46,559 bases of DNA from Lachnospiraceae bacterium (GCA_029219245.1 JAQXTA010000066.1:1-46559); one strand, 5' to 3'; positions 9,986 to 19,714 are shown, numbered from the stretch's first letter. Notes: generated by a model not told the origin, from the letters alone. A program made the numbers and translations.

Positions 9986-10048
9986 TTCTTTCTGCCTCCT
10001 TATCCGTTTTGCTGTTCCGGTTCTCTTCGCTTACTTACTTCTCTCTTC

Positions 10049-10837
10049 TTATTGTCTTCTCTGTCTTGCCGCTTCATATAATAACAGGGATGTCGCTATT
10101 GCAGCATTTAATGACTCTACCTTGCCTGCCATTGGTATTTTTATGTAGGTATCTGCCTGCTTTGCGGTTTTCTCCTGCAAACCGTTCCCCTCATTACCGA
10201 TTAAAAAAGCCGTCGGCTTTCGGTAATCACAGTCATCGTAGAATTTTGTTCCCTGCAGATGCGCCGCATATATTGCAATCTTCTGTTTCTTCATCTGCTC
10301 AATGGTTTCCTGCAGATTGTCTGTATAGAAAAAAGGTACCCGGTAAAGGGAACCCATCGTGGAACGGATGGTTTTCGGATTGTAAACATCTACCGTATGC
10401 CTACTCATAATAATACCGGTAACTCCCGCTCCTTCTCCGGTCCGGAATATGGTTCCCAGATTACCCGGGTCCTGAATATCCTCTAATACCGCAAGTAAGG
10501 CATCCGGTGTACCCAGAATGTCCTCCGGTTTATAATGATACTGTCTGACAACGCACAAAATACCCTGCGGTGTCTGCGTATCGGATATTTTGCGAAACAC
10601 CTCATCCGATACGATTTCACAGGGAGCTGAAATGGCATCTAACTTCTGTCTGCCTATTTCGGAAAGCTGCTTATTTACACTTTCTGAAACATAAACCTCT
10701 TCAATGTGCTCCGGTTCCGCCTCCAGAAACATTTTCACTCCTTCTACCACAAAAACATCCCGTTCCCGCCTTGCTTTCGCTTTCTGATTCAGTTGTATGA
10801 CTTCCCGGATACGCTTGTTGGAAGTGCTTGTTATCAT
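10049..10837 (-). CDS. TrmH/SpoU-family RNA 2'-O-methyltransferase
   Basis: A SPOUT methyltransferase that methylates ribose in rRNA (or tRNA) from S-adenosylmethionine. The 262 residues have an N-terminal substrate-binding domain (about 1-95; FVVEGVKMFLEAE) and a C-terminal SPOUT domain. The three SpoU motifs are visible: motif 1 VLEDIQDPGNLGTIFRTGE, motif 2 AFLIGNEGNGL and motif 3 IPMAGKVESLNAAIATSLLL. The exact target nucleotide cannot be read from sequence. An AGGAGG site precedes the ATG. Confidence 0.92.
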   Translation of the reverse strand: MITSTSNKRIREVIQLNQKAKARRERDVFVVEGVKMFLEAEPEHIEEVYVSESVNKQLSEIGRQKLDAISAPCEIVSDEVFRKISDTQTPQGILCVVRQYHYKPEDILGTPDALLAVLEDIQDPGNLGTIFRTGEGAGVTGIIMSRHTVDVYNPKTIRSTMGSLYRVPFFYTDNLQETIEQMKKQKIAIYAAHLQGTKFYDDCDYRKPTAFLIGNEGNGLQEKTAKQADTYIKIPMAGKVESLNAAIATSLLLYEAARQRRQ

Positions 10838-10873
10838 GTGTCTTCCTCCTGTTTACTTTTTTGCCAGGCTTCT

Positions 10874-10879
10874 ATATTA
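10874..10879 (-). promoter_or_regulatory. Possible -10 box for the TrmH-proC unit
   Basis: TAATAT on the minus strand, shortly after the pfkA terminator and about 35 bases before the TrmH gene. The -35 partner (TTTTGT at 17 bases) is weak. Confidence 0.3.
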
Positions 10880-10899
10880 TCTTAAACCGTTCCCATACA

Positions 10900-10936
10900 A
10901 AACTTCCCCGCAGGACAGCTTTGTCTACGGGGAATC
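10900..10936 (-). terminator. Rho-independent terminator of pfkA
   Basis: Minus-strand hairpin with outer arms TTCCCCG (10904-10910 side) and CGGGGAA (10928-10934), and an inner GACA/TGTC-type pairing. It is followed by GTTTTGT and lies about 50 bases after the pfkA stop. Confidence 0.7.
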
Positions 10937-10983
10937 ATTGTAGAAAATATCATTTAAAAATCGCAGATAAACCATATCGAATA

Positions 10984-11958
10984 CTATAAGGAAAGAATTC
11001 TGCTGACCTCGTATTCATATTCCGGAATATTCTTCTGCATATTCAGTGCTTCTTCAATATCAAAATCCAGGAATTCACCATGCTGATAGCCAACCACGCG
11101 GTTTGATTTTCCGGCACAGAGAATATCTGCTGCATAAGCACCCATAATGGAGGCATAATAACGGTCCTTACAAGTCGGTGAACCACCACGCTGCATGTAG
11201 CCTAAAATGGTTGCTCTTGTTTCAATACCGGTAGCCGCTTCGATACGTCTTGCCATAGAAGTAGAATGTCCGATGCCTTCTGCATTGATAATGATATGAT
11301 GGGTTTTACCACGCTTTCTGTTATTGATAATATTGTTGATAATCTGCTGTTCGTTATAGTCATATTTTTCCGGCAAGAGAATATCTTCCGCACCGTTGGC
11401 AATACCACACCATAGTGCAATATATCCCGCATTTCTACCCATAACTTCGATAATGCTGCATCGTTCGTGGGAAGAAGAAGTATCACGCACCTTGTCGATT
11501 GCCTGCATTGCCGTATTGATAGCAGTGTCAAATCCGATGGTATATTCGGTACAGGAAATATCCAAATCAATCGTACCCGGCAATCCTATCGTATTGATAC
11601 CATGTCGGGCAAGAGCCTGTGCGCCACGATAAGAACCGTCACCACCGATAACTACCAACCCATCGATTCCATGTTTCCGGCAGATTTCTGCACCCTTCTG
11701 CTGTCCTTCCTCTGTGCGGAACTCGGAACAACGTGCTGTTCCAAGAATCGTACCACCTCGCTGGATAATATCGGAAACATTCCATTTTTCCATATCCATG
11801 ATTTCTTCATTCAACAGGCCTTGATAGCCTTTTTTAATCCCTTTTACCTTCACACCGTTAGCCAATGATTTTCTGACAACAGCTCGAATTGCTGCATTCA
11901 TGCCCGGTGCATCGCCGCCACTTGTTAAAACACCTATTGTTTTAATCTCTTTTGCCAT
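10984..11958 (-). CDS. pfkA: ATP-dependent 6-phosphofructokinase
   Basis: Phosphorylates fructose-6-phosphate in glycolysis. The start at 11958 gives 324 residues; it is preceded by AAAGGATGCAGG, and an ATG six codons upstream lies before this site. The ATP loop GVLTSGGDAPGMNAAIRAVV, GGDGSYRGA and PGTIDLDISCTEYTIGFDTA are visible. Glycines at the two positions that distinguish ATP from pyrophosphate enzymes (GGDGS, PGTID) indicate ATP use. The residue between the two catalytic-loop aspartates is Leu instead of the usual Asn. It lies downstream of dnaE but has its own promoter. Confidence 0.96.
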   Translation of the reverse strand: MAKEIKTIGVLTSGGDAPGMNAAIRAVVRKSLANGVKVKGIKKGYQGLLNEEIMDMEKWNVSDIIQRGGTILGTARCSEFRTEEGQQKGAEICRKHGIDGLVVIGGDGSYRGAQALARHGINTIGLPGTIDLDISCTEYTIGFDTAINTAMQAIDKVRDTSSSHERCSIIEVMGRNAGYIALWCGIANGAEDILLPEKYDYNEQQIINNIINNRKRGKTHHIIINAEGIGHSTSMARRIEAATGIETRATILGYMQRGGSPTCKDRYYASIMGAYAADILCAGKSNRVVGYQHGEFLDFDIEEALNMQKNIPEYEYEVSRILSL

Positions 11959-12002
11959 AATCCTGCATCCTTTCAAACAATCTAAATTGCCTAACCGAAT
12001 TT

Positions 12003-12031
12003 ATTTTACTCTAAATAGCAAGGGTTTTCAA
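12003..12031 (-). promoter_or_regulatory. SigA promoter of pfkA
   Basis: Minus-strand TTGAAA (12026-12031), 17-base spacer, TAAAAT (12003-12008), located in the 124-base gap after dnaE. The leader is about 38 bases. Confidence 0.7.
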
Positions 12032-12082
12032 TCTTTTTTCATGCTTCTTTCTGTCGCTTCCTTATAAGTTCTTTATTACGTC

Positions 12083-15000
12083 TTACACGACACGCACATT
12101 TTCTTTCCCAAATGTTTTCTCCAGTTGTTCGATCAAAGCCATGTCGGCATTCACATTCTGATTCGGTGGCAGCTGTTTCTTTGCTTTTGGATTTTCAATA
12201 TAAATTACCACATTGTCTCTTCCTTCCGAGTCGTGCAAAATTGCCATAAGCTCAGCCTCTTTTTCCTCAAACTGCTCTTTGGTCCGGAACTTAATCCACA
12301 ATTTCTTCGGAATTTCATCAAATGCCGTAATCTTTTCGCAAATCAGCTTTCCGTCTTTTTCTTCCTCAACCGAAACCCTGCCCTTGATGAAGACTTTGTT
12401 ATCTTCTATCAGTTTACCGGAATTTTTTTCATAATCTTTCGGAAAAACAATGACTTCTATTGTTCCGACCAGATCCTCTATCTGCAAAAAAGCCATTACC
12501 TTTTCATTTTTTGTATATTTCAATTTTTTATCCGCAATCATGCCTCCTATGGTCGCATTTTGTCCATCGGTAACATGAGGTGCCCCGGTTTCTTCATCCA
12601 GATAGAAATCCGCTGTTGTATTTGTAATATTTTTTTTCCAGATTTCCTGATATTCTTCCAGTGGATGTCCGCTGATATAGATACCAAGCACCTCTTTTTC
12701 AAAACTTAGCTTCGTTTCTTTGGAATATTCACCTACGTCCGGCATCTTCACTTCAAAGCTTTGCTTCTCTTCTTCGGAAACAATATCAAACAAGGACATC
12801 TGCCCCGCCATGTTGTTCTTTTTATCCTGATGGATGTTGTCCATAATCTGCACATAGACACTCATAAACTGCTTTCTGGTACCACCGAGACTATCCAGTG
12901 CACCGGCTTTGATGAAATTTTCCACCGCACGTTTGTTGACATCTTTATCTGCTACTCTGGTAATGAAGTCTTTCAGATTCGTATAAGGACCACGCCTCTT
13001 TCTCTCTTCCACAACCGCTTCAATAACCGGTCTACCCACACTCTTAATTGCTGTCAGCGCATAACGGATTTCGTTACCCGAAACCGAAAATCCGATTTCC
13101 CCAAGATTGATATCCGGTGGCAAAATCTGAATGCCCATACTGCGACAAGTCATAATATATTCCGAAACCTTTCCCGGATTATCAATAACCGAAGTAAGCA
13201 ATGCTGCCATAAACTCTACCGGATGGTAATATTTCAGATAAGCAGTCTGGTAAGAAACAACCGCATAGCAGGCCGCATGGGATTTGTTAAAGGCGTACTT
13301 GGCAAAATCCATCATCGTATCATAAATCTGATTCGCAACCTCGGCAGAAATCCCGTTTGCCACGCAACCCGGCACGCCTTCTTCCTCATTTCCGTAGGTA
13401 AAGTTTTTACGTTCCTGTTCCATGACATACTGTTTTTTCTTACTCATGGCACGACGCACCAGGTCGCTTCGTCCCATCGTATAACCGCCTAATTCCCGCA
13501 CAATCTGCATAACCTGCTCCTGATACACGATACAACCGTAGGTAGGTGCCAGAATCGGTTCTAACTGTGGGCAGGCATAGGTAATGGAGGATGGGTCGTT
13601 TTTTCCTTTTATATATTTGGGAATAAAATCCATTGGCCCCGGACGGTACAGGGAAATACCCGCAATAATATCCTCTAAGCTCTGGGGCTTTAACTCTTTC
13701 ATGAAGCTTTTCATACCACCGCTTTCGAGCTGGAACACCCCATCGGTCTTCCCGGTGCCGATGGAAGCCAAAACCGCCGGATCGTTATAGTCAATTGTAT
13801 CCATATCCAACAGAATCCCCGTCGTTTTCTCTACCATTTTGACGGCGTTCTGAATAACCGTCAGGGTACGAAGTCCCAGGAAATCCATTTTCAAAAGTCC
13901 CAGTTCTTCAATGGTTGTCATCGGAAACTGTGTCGTAATGGAACCGTCCGAACCTCTCGACAAAGGAACAAATTCTTCGGCTGCCGCCGGACAGATAACC
14001 ACACCTGCCGCATGCATGGAGGTATGTCTCGGAAGACCTTCCAGACGTTTACACCTGGTAATCAGCTTATTTACCTGCTCGTCCTCCATATATAGCTTCT
14101 TAAATTCCGGATTCAGCTCCAGCGCCCTGTCAATTGTAATGTTTAATTCATTCGGAATCATTTTGGCGATAGAATCCACATAGGCATAAGGCAAGTCCAT
14201 TACACGCCCCACATCGCGGATAACGCCTTTGGCAGCCATTGTACCGAAAGTGACAATCTGTACTACCTTGTCCGAGCCGTATTTTCTTCCTACATGGTCA
14301 ATGACTTCCTGCCGCCGTTCAAAGCAGAAGTCCACGTCAATATCCGGCATGGAAACACGTTCCGGATTGAGGAAACGTTCAAACAAAAGGTTGTATTTTA
14401 TCGGGTCAATATTCGTAATCTTCAGACAGTAAGAAACAATACTGCCGGCAGCTGAACCACGCCCGGGACCTACCGCAATGTCATTCTCCCTACAGTAATT
14501 GATATAATCCCACACAATCAGGAAATAATCCACAAAGCCCATCGTTTTGATAATATCAAGCTCATAGTCCATACGCTCCCGCAAAGTTCCGTCATCCTCC
14601 GGATAACGCTGCGCCAGACCTTCCGTACAAAGCTTATTCAGATAGCTCCAGGAATCATATCCTTCCGGCACCTCATAATGGGGCACCTTATAGACACCGA
14701 ATTCTATTTCCACATGACAGCGGTCTGCAATCCGCTGCGTATTCTCTACTGCTTCCCATGCATAAGGGAAAAGCCCTTTCATCTCTTCTTCGCTCTTTAC
14801 ATAGTACTGGCCGCCTTCGTAGCGCATACGGTCTTCGTCTGCTAACTTCTTACCGGTCGGTAAGCAAAGCAGAATATCATGGGGCTGTGCATCCTCCGCA
14901 TAGGTATAATGCACGTCATTGGTCGCCACCAACGGGATATCCAGTTCTTTACTCATATTCAGAAGCACCGAATTGACCGTCTTTTGTGCCGGAATACCAT

Positions 15001-15532
15001 GATCCTGTAATTCCAGGAAAAAATTGCCTTTTCCAAAGCAGCTCTCATATTTTCTGGCAACCTTTTTTGCCTCGTCAATCAGTCCCTTCTGAATGTAACG
15101 CTGCACTTCTCCCGCCAGACACGCCGAAAGCGCAATGATGCCTTCATGAAATTCCTGCAAAATCTCCATATCCACACGCGGTTTATAGTAATAACCTTCC
15201 GTAAAGCCCCGGCTGACAATTTTCATCAGATTGGCATAACCGGTATTATTTTCTGCCAAAAGCACCAGATGGTAGTATCTGTCCTCACCGCCGGTCAGTT
15301 CTTTGTCAAAACGGGAATTGGGCGCTACATATACCTCACAGCCAATAACCGGATTGATGCCAGCCTCCTTTGCGGCTTTATAGAACTCAATGACACCATA
15401 CATAACGCCATGGTCTGTGATGGCAGCACTGTCCATACCCAGCTCCTTGACTCTTTTCACGTATTCTTTTATTTTATTGGAACCGTCTAACAGACTGTAT
15501 TCCGTATGGACATGCAGATGTGCGAAAGCCAT
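12083..15532 (-). CDS. dnaE: DNA polymerase III alpha subunit (DnaE)
   Basis: A replicative-type C-family DNA polymerase; in Firmicutes DnaE works beside PolC, extending primers on the lagging strand. The length is 1,149 residues. The PHP domain starts immediately (HLHVHTEYSLLDG, ITDHGVMYGVIEF, NDVHYTYAEDAQPHD) and its metal-binding residues look intact, so it could be active. The polymerase core holds the catalytic PDIDVDFCFERR and GRGSAAGSIVSYCL. Helix-hairpin-helix and tandem elements follow, then an OB-fold near 990-1080 (ATIGGMIADKKLKYTKNEK, VEVIVFPKDY-like). The start lies right after an AGAGAGG site. Confidence 0.97.
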   Translation of the reverse strand: MAFAHLHVHTEYSLLDGSNKIKEYVKRVKELGMDSAAITDHGVMYGVIEFYKAAKEAGINPVIGCEVYVAPNSRFDKELTGGEDRYYHLVLLAENNTGYANLMKIVSRGFTEGYYYKPRVDMEILQEFHEGIIALSACLAGEVQRYIQKGLIDEAKKVARKYESCFGKGNFFLELQDHGIPAQKTVNSVLLNMSKELDIPLVATNDVHYTYAEDAQPHDILLCLPTGKKLADEDRMRYEGGQYYVKSEEEMKGLFPYAWEAVENTQRIADRCHVEIEFGVYKVPHYEVPEGYDSWSYLNKLCTEGLAQRYPEDDGTLRERMDYELDIIKTMGFVDYFLIVWDYINYCRENDIAVGPGRGSAAGSIVSYCLKITNIDPIKYNLLFERFLNPERVSMPDIDVDFCFERRQEVIDHVGRKYGSDKVVQIVTFGTMAAKGVIRDVGRVMDLPYAYVDSIAKMIPNELNITIDRALELNPEFKKLYMEDEQVNKLITRCKRLEGLPRHTSMHAAGVVICPAAAEEFVPLSRGSDGSITTQFPMTTIEELGLLKMDFLGLRTLTVIQNAVKMVEKTTGILLDMDTIDYNDPAVLASIGTGKTDGVFQLESGGMKSFMKELKPQSLEDIIAGISLYRPGPMDFIPKYIKGKNDPSSITYACPQLEPILAPTYGCIVYQEQVMQIVRELGGYTMGRSDLVRRAMSKKKQYVMEQERKNFTYGNEEEGVPGCVANGISAEVANQIYDTMMDFAKYAFNKSHAACYAVVSYQTAYLKYYHPVEFMAALLTSVIDNPGKVSEYIMTCRSMGIQILPPDINLGEIGFSVSGNEIRYALTAIKSVGRPVIEAVVEERKRRGPYTNLKDFITRVADKDVNKRAVENFIKAGALDSLGGTRKQFMSVYVQIMDNIHQDKKNNMAGQMSLFDIVSEEEKQSFEVKMPDVGEYSKETKLSFEKEVLGIYISGHPLEEYQEIWKKNITNTTADFYLDEETGAPHVTDGQNATIGGMIADKKLKYTKNEKVMAFLQIEDLVGTIEVIVFPKDYEKNSGKLIEDNKVFIKGRVSVEEEKDGKLICEKITAFDEIPKKLWIKFRTKEQFEEKEAELMAILHDSEGRDNVVIYIENPKAKKQLPPNQNVNADMALIEQLEKTFGKENVRVV

Positions 15533-15571
15533 ATGGGACCTCTCTTCTCAAACTTATTTACAACTATTCCT

Positions 15572-15577
15572 ATTATA
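15572..15577 (-). promoter_or_regulatory. -10 box of dnaE
   Basis: TATAAT on the minus strand about 40 bases before the dnaE ATG and just after the metK terminator. No good -35 hexamer is visible. Confidence 0.45.
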
Positions 15578-15587
15578 TCGCATCTTG

Positions 15588-15622
15588 CAAAAAAAGGATA
15601 TGCCTTTCGACATATCCCTTTA
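15588..15622 (-). terminator. Rho-independent terminator of metK
   Basis: Minus-strand hairpin AAGGGATATG / CATATCCTTT with loop TCGAAAGG, ending in a run of seven T. It lies about 25 bases past the metK stop. Confidence 0.85.
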
Positions 15623-15646
15623 TACATTCCATTTTCATGATACAAA

Positions 15647-16831
15647 TTATAAGTATTTCTTCAGAGTATCCACCTTGTCCAGTTTCTCCCAAGGTAAATC
15701 CAAATCGTTACGGCCAAAGTGTCCGTAAGCTGCTGTCTGCTTATAAATCGGACGACGAAGGTCTAACATCTTGATAATACCTGCCGGACGCAAATCGAAG
15801 TTTTCACGAACGATATCCACCAGTTTCTCATCCGATACTTTACCGGTTCCGAAGGTATCAACCATAATCGAAGTCGGCTGTGCAACACCGATTGCATAAG
15901 ATAACTGAATCTCACATTTCTCTGCCAGTCCTGCTGCTACAATATTCTTTGCAACATAACGAGCTGCATAAGCTGCGGAACGGTCAACCTTGGTGCAGTC
16001 CTTACCGGAGAAAGCACCGCCGCCATGACGGGCATATCCGCCATAAGTATCTACAATAATCTTACGACCTGTCAGACCGGCATCTCCATGAGGTCCTCCG
16101 ATAACGAAACGACCTGTCGGGTTGATGAAGAATTTGGTATTTGCGTCAACCAGTTCTTTCGGAAGAACCGGATCGAATACATATTTTTTAATATCGGCAT
16201 GAATCTGTTCCTGCGTCACATCATCATCATGCTGAGTAGATAATACAACTGCTTCCAGTCTTACCGGTTTTCCATTCTCATCATATTCTACAGAAACCTG
16301 GCTCTTGCCGTCCGGTCTTAAATATTTTAAAGTACCGTCCTTACGAACCTTGGTCAACTGCAGTGCCAGTTTGTGTGCAAGGGAAATCGGATAAGGCATA
16401 TATTCCTCGGTTTCATTGGTTGCATAACCAAACATCATACCCTGGTCGCCGGCACCGATGGCTTCGATTTCAGCATCGGACATTTTGTTTTCTTTTGCTT
16501 CCAGTGCTTTGTCAACACCCATTGCAATATCAGCAGACTGTTCATCGATTGCAAACAAAACAGCACAGGTATTGCCGTCAACACCATATTCAGATTTGGT
16601 ATAACCGATTTCTTTTACCGTATCACGCACGATTTTCTGAATATCCACATAAGCATTGGTTGTGATTTCGCCTGTTACCAGTACGAAACCTGTACAAGTT
16701 GCAGTTTCACAAGCCACGCGGCTCATAGGGTCTTTTTCCATGCAGGCATCCAGGATGGCATCGGAAATGGCATCGCAGACTTTGTCAGGATGTCCTTCTG
16801 TTACGGATTCGGAAGTAAATAATCTTTTTTC
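15647..16831 (-). CDS. metK: S-adenosylmethionine synthetase
   Basis: Makes SAM from methionine and ATP. The start at 16831 gives 394 residues, preceded by AAAGGA; a longer in-frame reading from 16873 is unlikely. The N-terminal [20 protein letters not shown], the ATP motif [12 protein letters not shown] and the P-loop-like [19 protein letters not shown] are intact. A solo transcription unit: upstream are a promoter, a SAM-I riboswitch and its terminator, and a terminator follows. SAM therefore shuts off its own synthesis. Confidence 0.98.
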   Translation of the reverse strand, partial: EKRLFTSESVTEGHPDKVCDAISDAILDACMEKDPMSRVACETATCTGFVLVTGEITTNAYVDIQKIVRDTVKEIGYTKSEYGVDGNTCAVLFAIDEQSADIAMGVDKALEAKENKMSDAEIEAIGAGDQGMMFGYATNETEEYMPYPISLAHKLALQLTKVRKDGTLKYLRPDGKSQVSVEYDENGKPVRLEAVVLSTQHDDDVTQEQIHADIKKYVFDPVLPKELVDANTKFFINPTGRFVIGGPHGDAGLTGRKIIVDTYGGYARHGGGAFSGKDCTKVDRSAAYAARYVAKNIVAAGLAEKCEIQLSYAIGVAQPTSIMVDTFGTGKVSDEKLVDIVRENFDLRPAGIIKMLDLRRPIYKQTAAYGHFGRNDLDLPWEKLDKVDTLKKYL

Positions 16832-16971
16832 CATGTTTCTTTTTCCTTTCTTATTTGTGATGTAAGTTTCCATTACAGCAGTTCGCTTTTGCTCGTCAAA
16901 ATCCGGCTGAAATTTTCTCAGGTGCAGATATGTATTCTGCCCATACCGTATTCTGACTCTGCCGTATACGT

Positions 16972-16999
16972 AAAAAATCCGCTTATCGAAATAAGCGGA
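16972..16999 (-). terminator. Riboswitch expression-platform terminator before metK
   Basis: Minus-strand hairpin TCCGCTTAT / ATAAGCGGA (16978-16999) followed by a T6 run (16972-16977). Its 5' arm contains CTTATT, complementary to the AATAAG in the 3' strand of aptamer helix P1. The two can compete as antiterminator and terminator. Confidence 0.85.
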
Positions 17000-17021
17000 C
17001 CTGACAGTCGATAATCAAATC

Positions 17022-17135
17022 CTCTTATTGTTCGAACTGTCGAAAGACAGCGTACTCGCTCAGGCTGGCACCTTCCTTTGCAGGGGTTGCCGTGGCTTCA
17101 CAGATCCTATGTATCTCCACCACTCTGAATAAGAG
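17022..17135 (-). ncRNA. SAM-I (S-box) riboswitch aptamer
   Basis: Minus-strand RNA with the S-box consensus in order: P1 5' strand CTCTTATT (17128-17135 side), GGTGGAGA, GGATCTGTGAAGCC, CGGCAACC, GGTGCCAGCCTGA, and P1 3' strand AATAAGAG (17022-17029). SAM binding stabilises P1 and leaves the downstream terminator free to form, turning metK off. Family knowledge supports the mechanism; all conserved blocks are seen in the sequence. Confidence 0.96.
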
Positions 17136-17189
17136 AAAACCATGTTCTTAAGAAAGAACGCACAATATTGAATTTTCATATCTGTACAT

Positions 17190-17218
17190 ACGATACACTT
17201 CTTTTCGAATTCTGTCAA
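17190..17218 (-). promoter_or_regulatory. Promoter of the metK riboswitch transcript
   Basis: Minus-strand TTGACA (17213-17218), 17-base spacer, TATCGT (17190-17195), about 55 bases upstream of the aptamer. Confidence 0.65.
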
Positions 17219-17236
17219 TAGATGTATGAAAAGTTA

Positions 17237-17265
17237 TTGCAGTTTGGTGCGTAAATAGGTAAAAT
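17237..17265 (+). promoter_or_regulatory. Promoter of the HD-GYP gene
   Basis: TTGCAG (17237-17242), 17-base spacer, TAAAAT (17260-17265). The leader is about 25 bases and carries AAGGGGAG six bases before the ATG at 17295. Confidence 0.6.
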
Positions 17266-17294
17266 AAAAATTGAGAAGGGAAGGGGAGTTGCTT

Positions 17295-18377
17295 ATGCGT
17301 AGAGTACATACAAATGAATTAGTGCCCGGCATGATAACAGCTGAGGATATTTATTATTACAATAGTAACCAGTTAATTCTGCCAAAAGGTCTTGTCCTGA
17401 CAGAGCAGGCAATCGACCGCCTGAACGATTATGCTATCGTAAGTATCCGTATCGAGGATGCTTCGGTGCCTGTTTCCGATAAAGACACCGGGGAAGAACC
17501 TGAGTCTTATTTCCAGCAGATTCGTTCCAGTCAGGAATTTATAAAATTCAAAAAAAGCTTTCAGGATGAGGTGTCCGAGTTTAAGGAGCATTTCAATGAT
17601 GTAGTCCGCAAGAATGCTCCTATCGATGTAGATGGTCTGTTGGATCGTTCTTTATCACTTATCAATGAAACACACAGTTCCGTCGATTTGCTTGATATGA
17701 TTCATAGCATGCGGGATTTTGATGATGCCACCTATGCTCATTCCCTAAACGTCGGTCTGCTCTGTCATATTTTTGCCAAATGGCTGAACATGTCCGATGA
17801 GGATGCCAATCTGGCTATGATGTGCGGTCTGCTGCACGATATCGGCAAACTGATGGTTCCCGATGCGATCATAAAGAAACCCGGAAAACTGACTGCAAAA
17901 GAGTATGACCAGGTAAAAGAACATGCTACAGATGGCTATCTCGTATTTTTGCATCAGAATATTGACCTCCATATCAAAAACAGCGCTCTGATGCACCATG
18001 AACGTTGTGATGGTAGCGGCTATCCAATGCAGTTAAAAGGCAACCAGATTGATCCTTTTGCCAAAATGGTTGCCATTGTGGATGTTTACGATGCCATGAC
18101 TTCTGCCAGAGCCTATCGTGGTCCGATTTGTCCTTTTCAGGTAATCTCTGTTTTTGAAGAAGAAGGCATCCAACGCTTTGATCCAAAATATATGCTGGTG
18201 TTCTTAGAGCATATTGTCAATACCTATGTAGCGAATACCGTCCGTTTAAGCGATGGAAGAACCGGAAAAATTGTTTACATCAACAAAGATGCACTTTCCC
18301 GTCCAACCATTCAATGCGGCCAAGAATTTGTGGATTTATCCAAAGAAAAGCATTTATCGATTGAAGCTATCCTTTAA
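17295..18377 (+). CDS. HD-GYP domain protein (probable cyclic-di-GMP phosphodiesterase)
   Basis: HD-GYP proteins hydrolyse cyclic-di-GMP. From the ATG at 17295 (site AAGGGGAG) the protein has 360 residues; a TTG reading starts at 17271. There is no membrane segment. The N-terminal 60 residues resemble the small domain often seen before HD-GYP (LILPKGLVLTEQAIDRL). The HD-GYP core (about 125-310) has HSLNVGLLCHIFAKW, the metal pair in CGLLHDIGKLMVPD, and HHERCDGSGYP. It also has AIVDVYDAMTSARAYRG. All signature residues are present, so activity is likely. The short C-terminal tail (DGRTGKIVYINKDALSRP) is not assigned. Confidence 0.92.
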   Translation: MRRVHTNELVPGMITAEDIYYYNSNQLILPKGLVLTEQAIDRLNDYAIVSIRIEDASVPVSDKDTGEEPESYFQQIRSSQEFIKFKKSFQDEVSEFKEHFNDVVRKNAPIDVDGLLDRSLSLINETHSSVDLLDMIHSMRDFDDATYAHSLNVGLLCHIFAKWLNMSDEDANLAMMCGLLHDIGKLMVPDAIIKKPGKLTAKEYDQVKEHATDGYLVFLHQNIDLHIKNSALMHHERCDGSGYPMQLKGNQIDPFAKMVAIVDVYDAMTSARAYRGPICPFQVISVFEEEGIQRFDPKYMLVFLEHIVNTYVANTVRLSDGRTGKIVYINKDALSRPTIQCGQEFVDLSKEKHLSIEAIL

Positions 18378-18390
18378 TCTGTTAACAAAC

Positions 18391-18417
18391 AAAAAGCACA
18401 TTTTCATGTGCTTTTTT
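18391..18417. terminator. Bidirectional terminator between HD-GYP gene and murA
   Basis: Hairpin AAAGCACA / TGTGCTTT with an A-run before and a T-run after. It can terminate the plus-strand HD-GYP transcript and the minus-strand murA transcript, which converge here. Confidence 0.85.
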
Positions 18418-18421
18418 GCTG

Positions 18422-19714
18422 TCATCCTACTTTTAATTTAAATTTCTGCAATTCTCTTTCCGTTGTTACTTTCTCAATCTGTGCTCCAAGTGCCTGAAGT
18501 TTCAGATGGAAATCTTCATAGCCACGTTCAATGTATTTGATATCATCTACAGTCGTAATACCGTCTGCAACCAGACCTGCAATGACCAGTGCCGCGCCTG
18601 CGCGCAAATCCGGTGCTGTAATGCTCGCGCCGGTGTATTTGCTTACGCCATCAATAATGGCCGTATTGCCTTCTACTTTAATATTTGCTCCCATTCTGGT
18701 AAGCTCATCCACATACTTAAAACGATTTTCAAAAATACTCTCCGTTACGATACTGGTACCTGCTGAAAGTCCCAAAGTAACCGTAATCTGCGGTTGCATA
18801 TCCGTCGGGAAGCCCGGATATGGTAAGGTTTTTACATGAGTATGCCCAAGCGGCTTGGATGCTACTACTCTGACTGCATCATCGGATTCTTCTACTTCAC
18901 AGCCAATTTCCAATAATTTAGCACTGATAGACTCCAAGTGCTTTGGAATGACATTTTTTACCGTCACGTCACCTTTTGTAACGGCTGCAGCAAACATAAA
19001 AGTTCCCGCCTCAATCTGATCCGGTATAATCACATATTCCGTTCCATGCAACCTGGAAACACCCCTGATACGAATCACATCCGTACCGGCACCTTTGATA
19101 TTGGCACCCATGCTGTTTAAAAAGTTTGCCAAATCCACGACATGCGGTTCTTTTGCCGCATTTTCAATAATAGTCTGACCCTCTGCCATAACAGCCGCCA
19201 TCATCACATTGATGGTTGCGCCAACCGTAACCACATCCAGATAGATGTGATTTCCAACCAGTTTTTCTGCCTCTGTAATAATCAGTCCATGTTCAATCCG
19301 GACATTGGCTCCTAACGCACGAAATCCTTTGATATGCTGGTCAATCGGGCGAAGTCCGATATTACAGCCACCCGGCAGAGATACCTCTGCCTTATTATAT
19401 TTTCCCAGTAAAGCACCTAATAAATAATAAGATGCCCTGATTTTCTTAATATAGTCATCCTCGATAATCAGACCGTTAATCTGGGATGCATTAATTTTTA
19501 TGGTATGTCTGTCTATTCTCGTGACAATAACACCAATGCTTTCCATCGCCTGCAAAAGCACATTGGTATCTCTTACATCCGGTACATTCTCTATCAAAAC
19601 AGTTTCATCCGTCATCGTTGCTGCTGCCAGAATAGCCAGTGCCGCATTTTTGGCACCGCCTATTTCCACCTCGCCGACTAACGGATTTCCACCCTTAATC
19701 GCATATTGTTCCAT
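18422..19714 (-). CDS. murA: UDP-N-acetylglucosamine 1-carboxyvinyltransferase
   Basis: First committed step of peptidoglycan synthesis: transfers enolpyruvate from PEP to UDP-GlcNAc. The start at 19714 gives 430 residues and is preceded by AGGGGA; an ATG six codons earlier precedes that site. The EPSP-synthase fold shows GGAKNAALAILAAATMTDE, and the active-site cysteine is Cys117 in LPGGCNIGLRPIDQH, so the enzyme should be fosfomycin-sensitive. Low-G+C bacteria often have two murA copies; which paralogue this is cannot be told. It precedes no other mur gene. Confidence 0.96.
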   Translation of the reverse strand: MEQYAIKGGNPLVGEVEIGGAKNAALAILAAATMTDETVLIENVPDVRDTNVLLQAMESIGVIVTRIDRHTIKINASQINGLIIEDDYIKKIRASYYLLGALLGKYNKAEVSLPGGCNIGLRPIDQHIKGFRALGANVRIEHGLIITEAEKLVGNHIYLDVVTVGATINVMMAAVMAEGQTIIENAAKEPHVVDLANFLNSMGANIKGAGTDVIRIRGVSRLHGTEYVIIPDQIEAGTFMFAAAVTKGDVTVKNVIPKHLESISAKLLEIGCEVEESDDAVRVVASKPLGHTHVKTLPYPGFPTDMQPQITVTLGLSAGTSIVTESIFENRFKYVDELTRMGANIKVEGNTAIIDGVSKYTGASITAPDLRAGAALVIAGLVADGITTVDDIKYIERGYEDFHLKLQALGAQIEKVTTERELQKFKLKVG

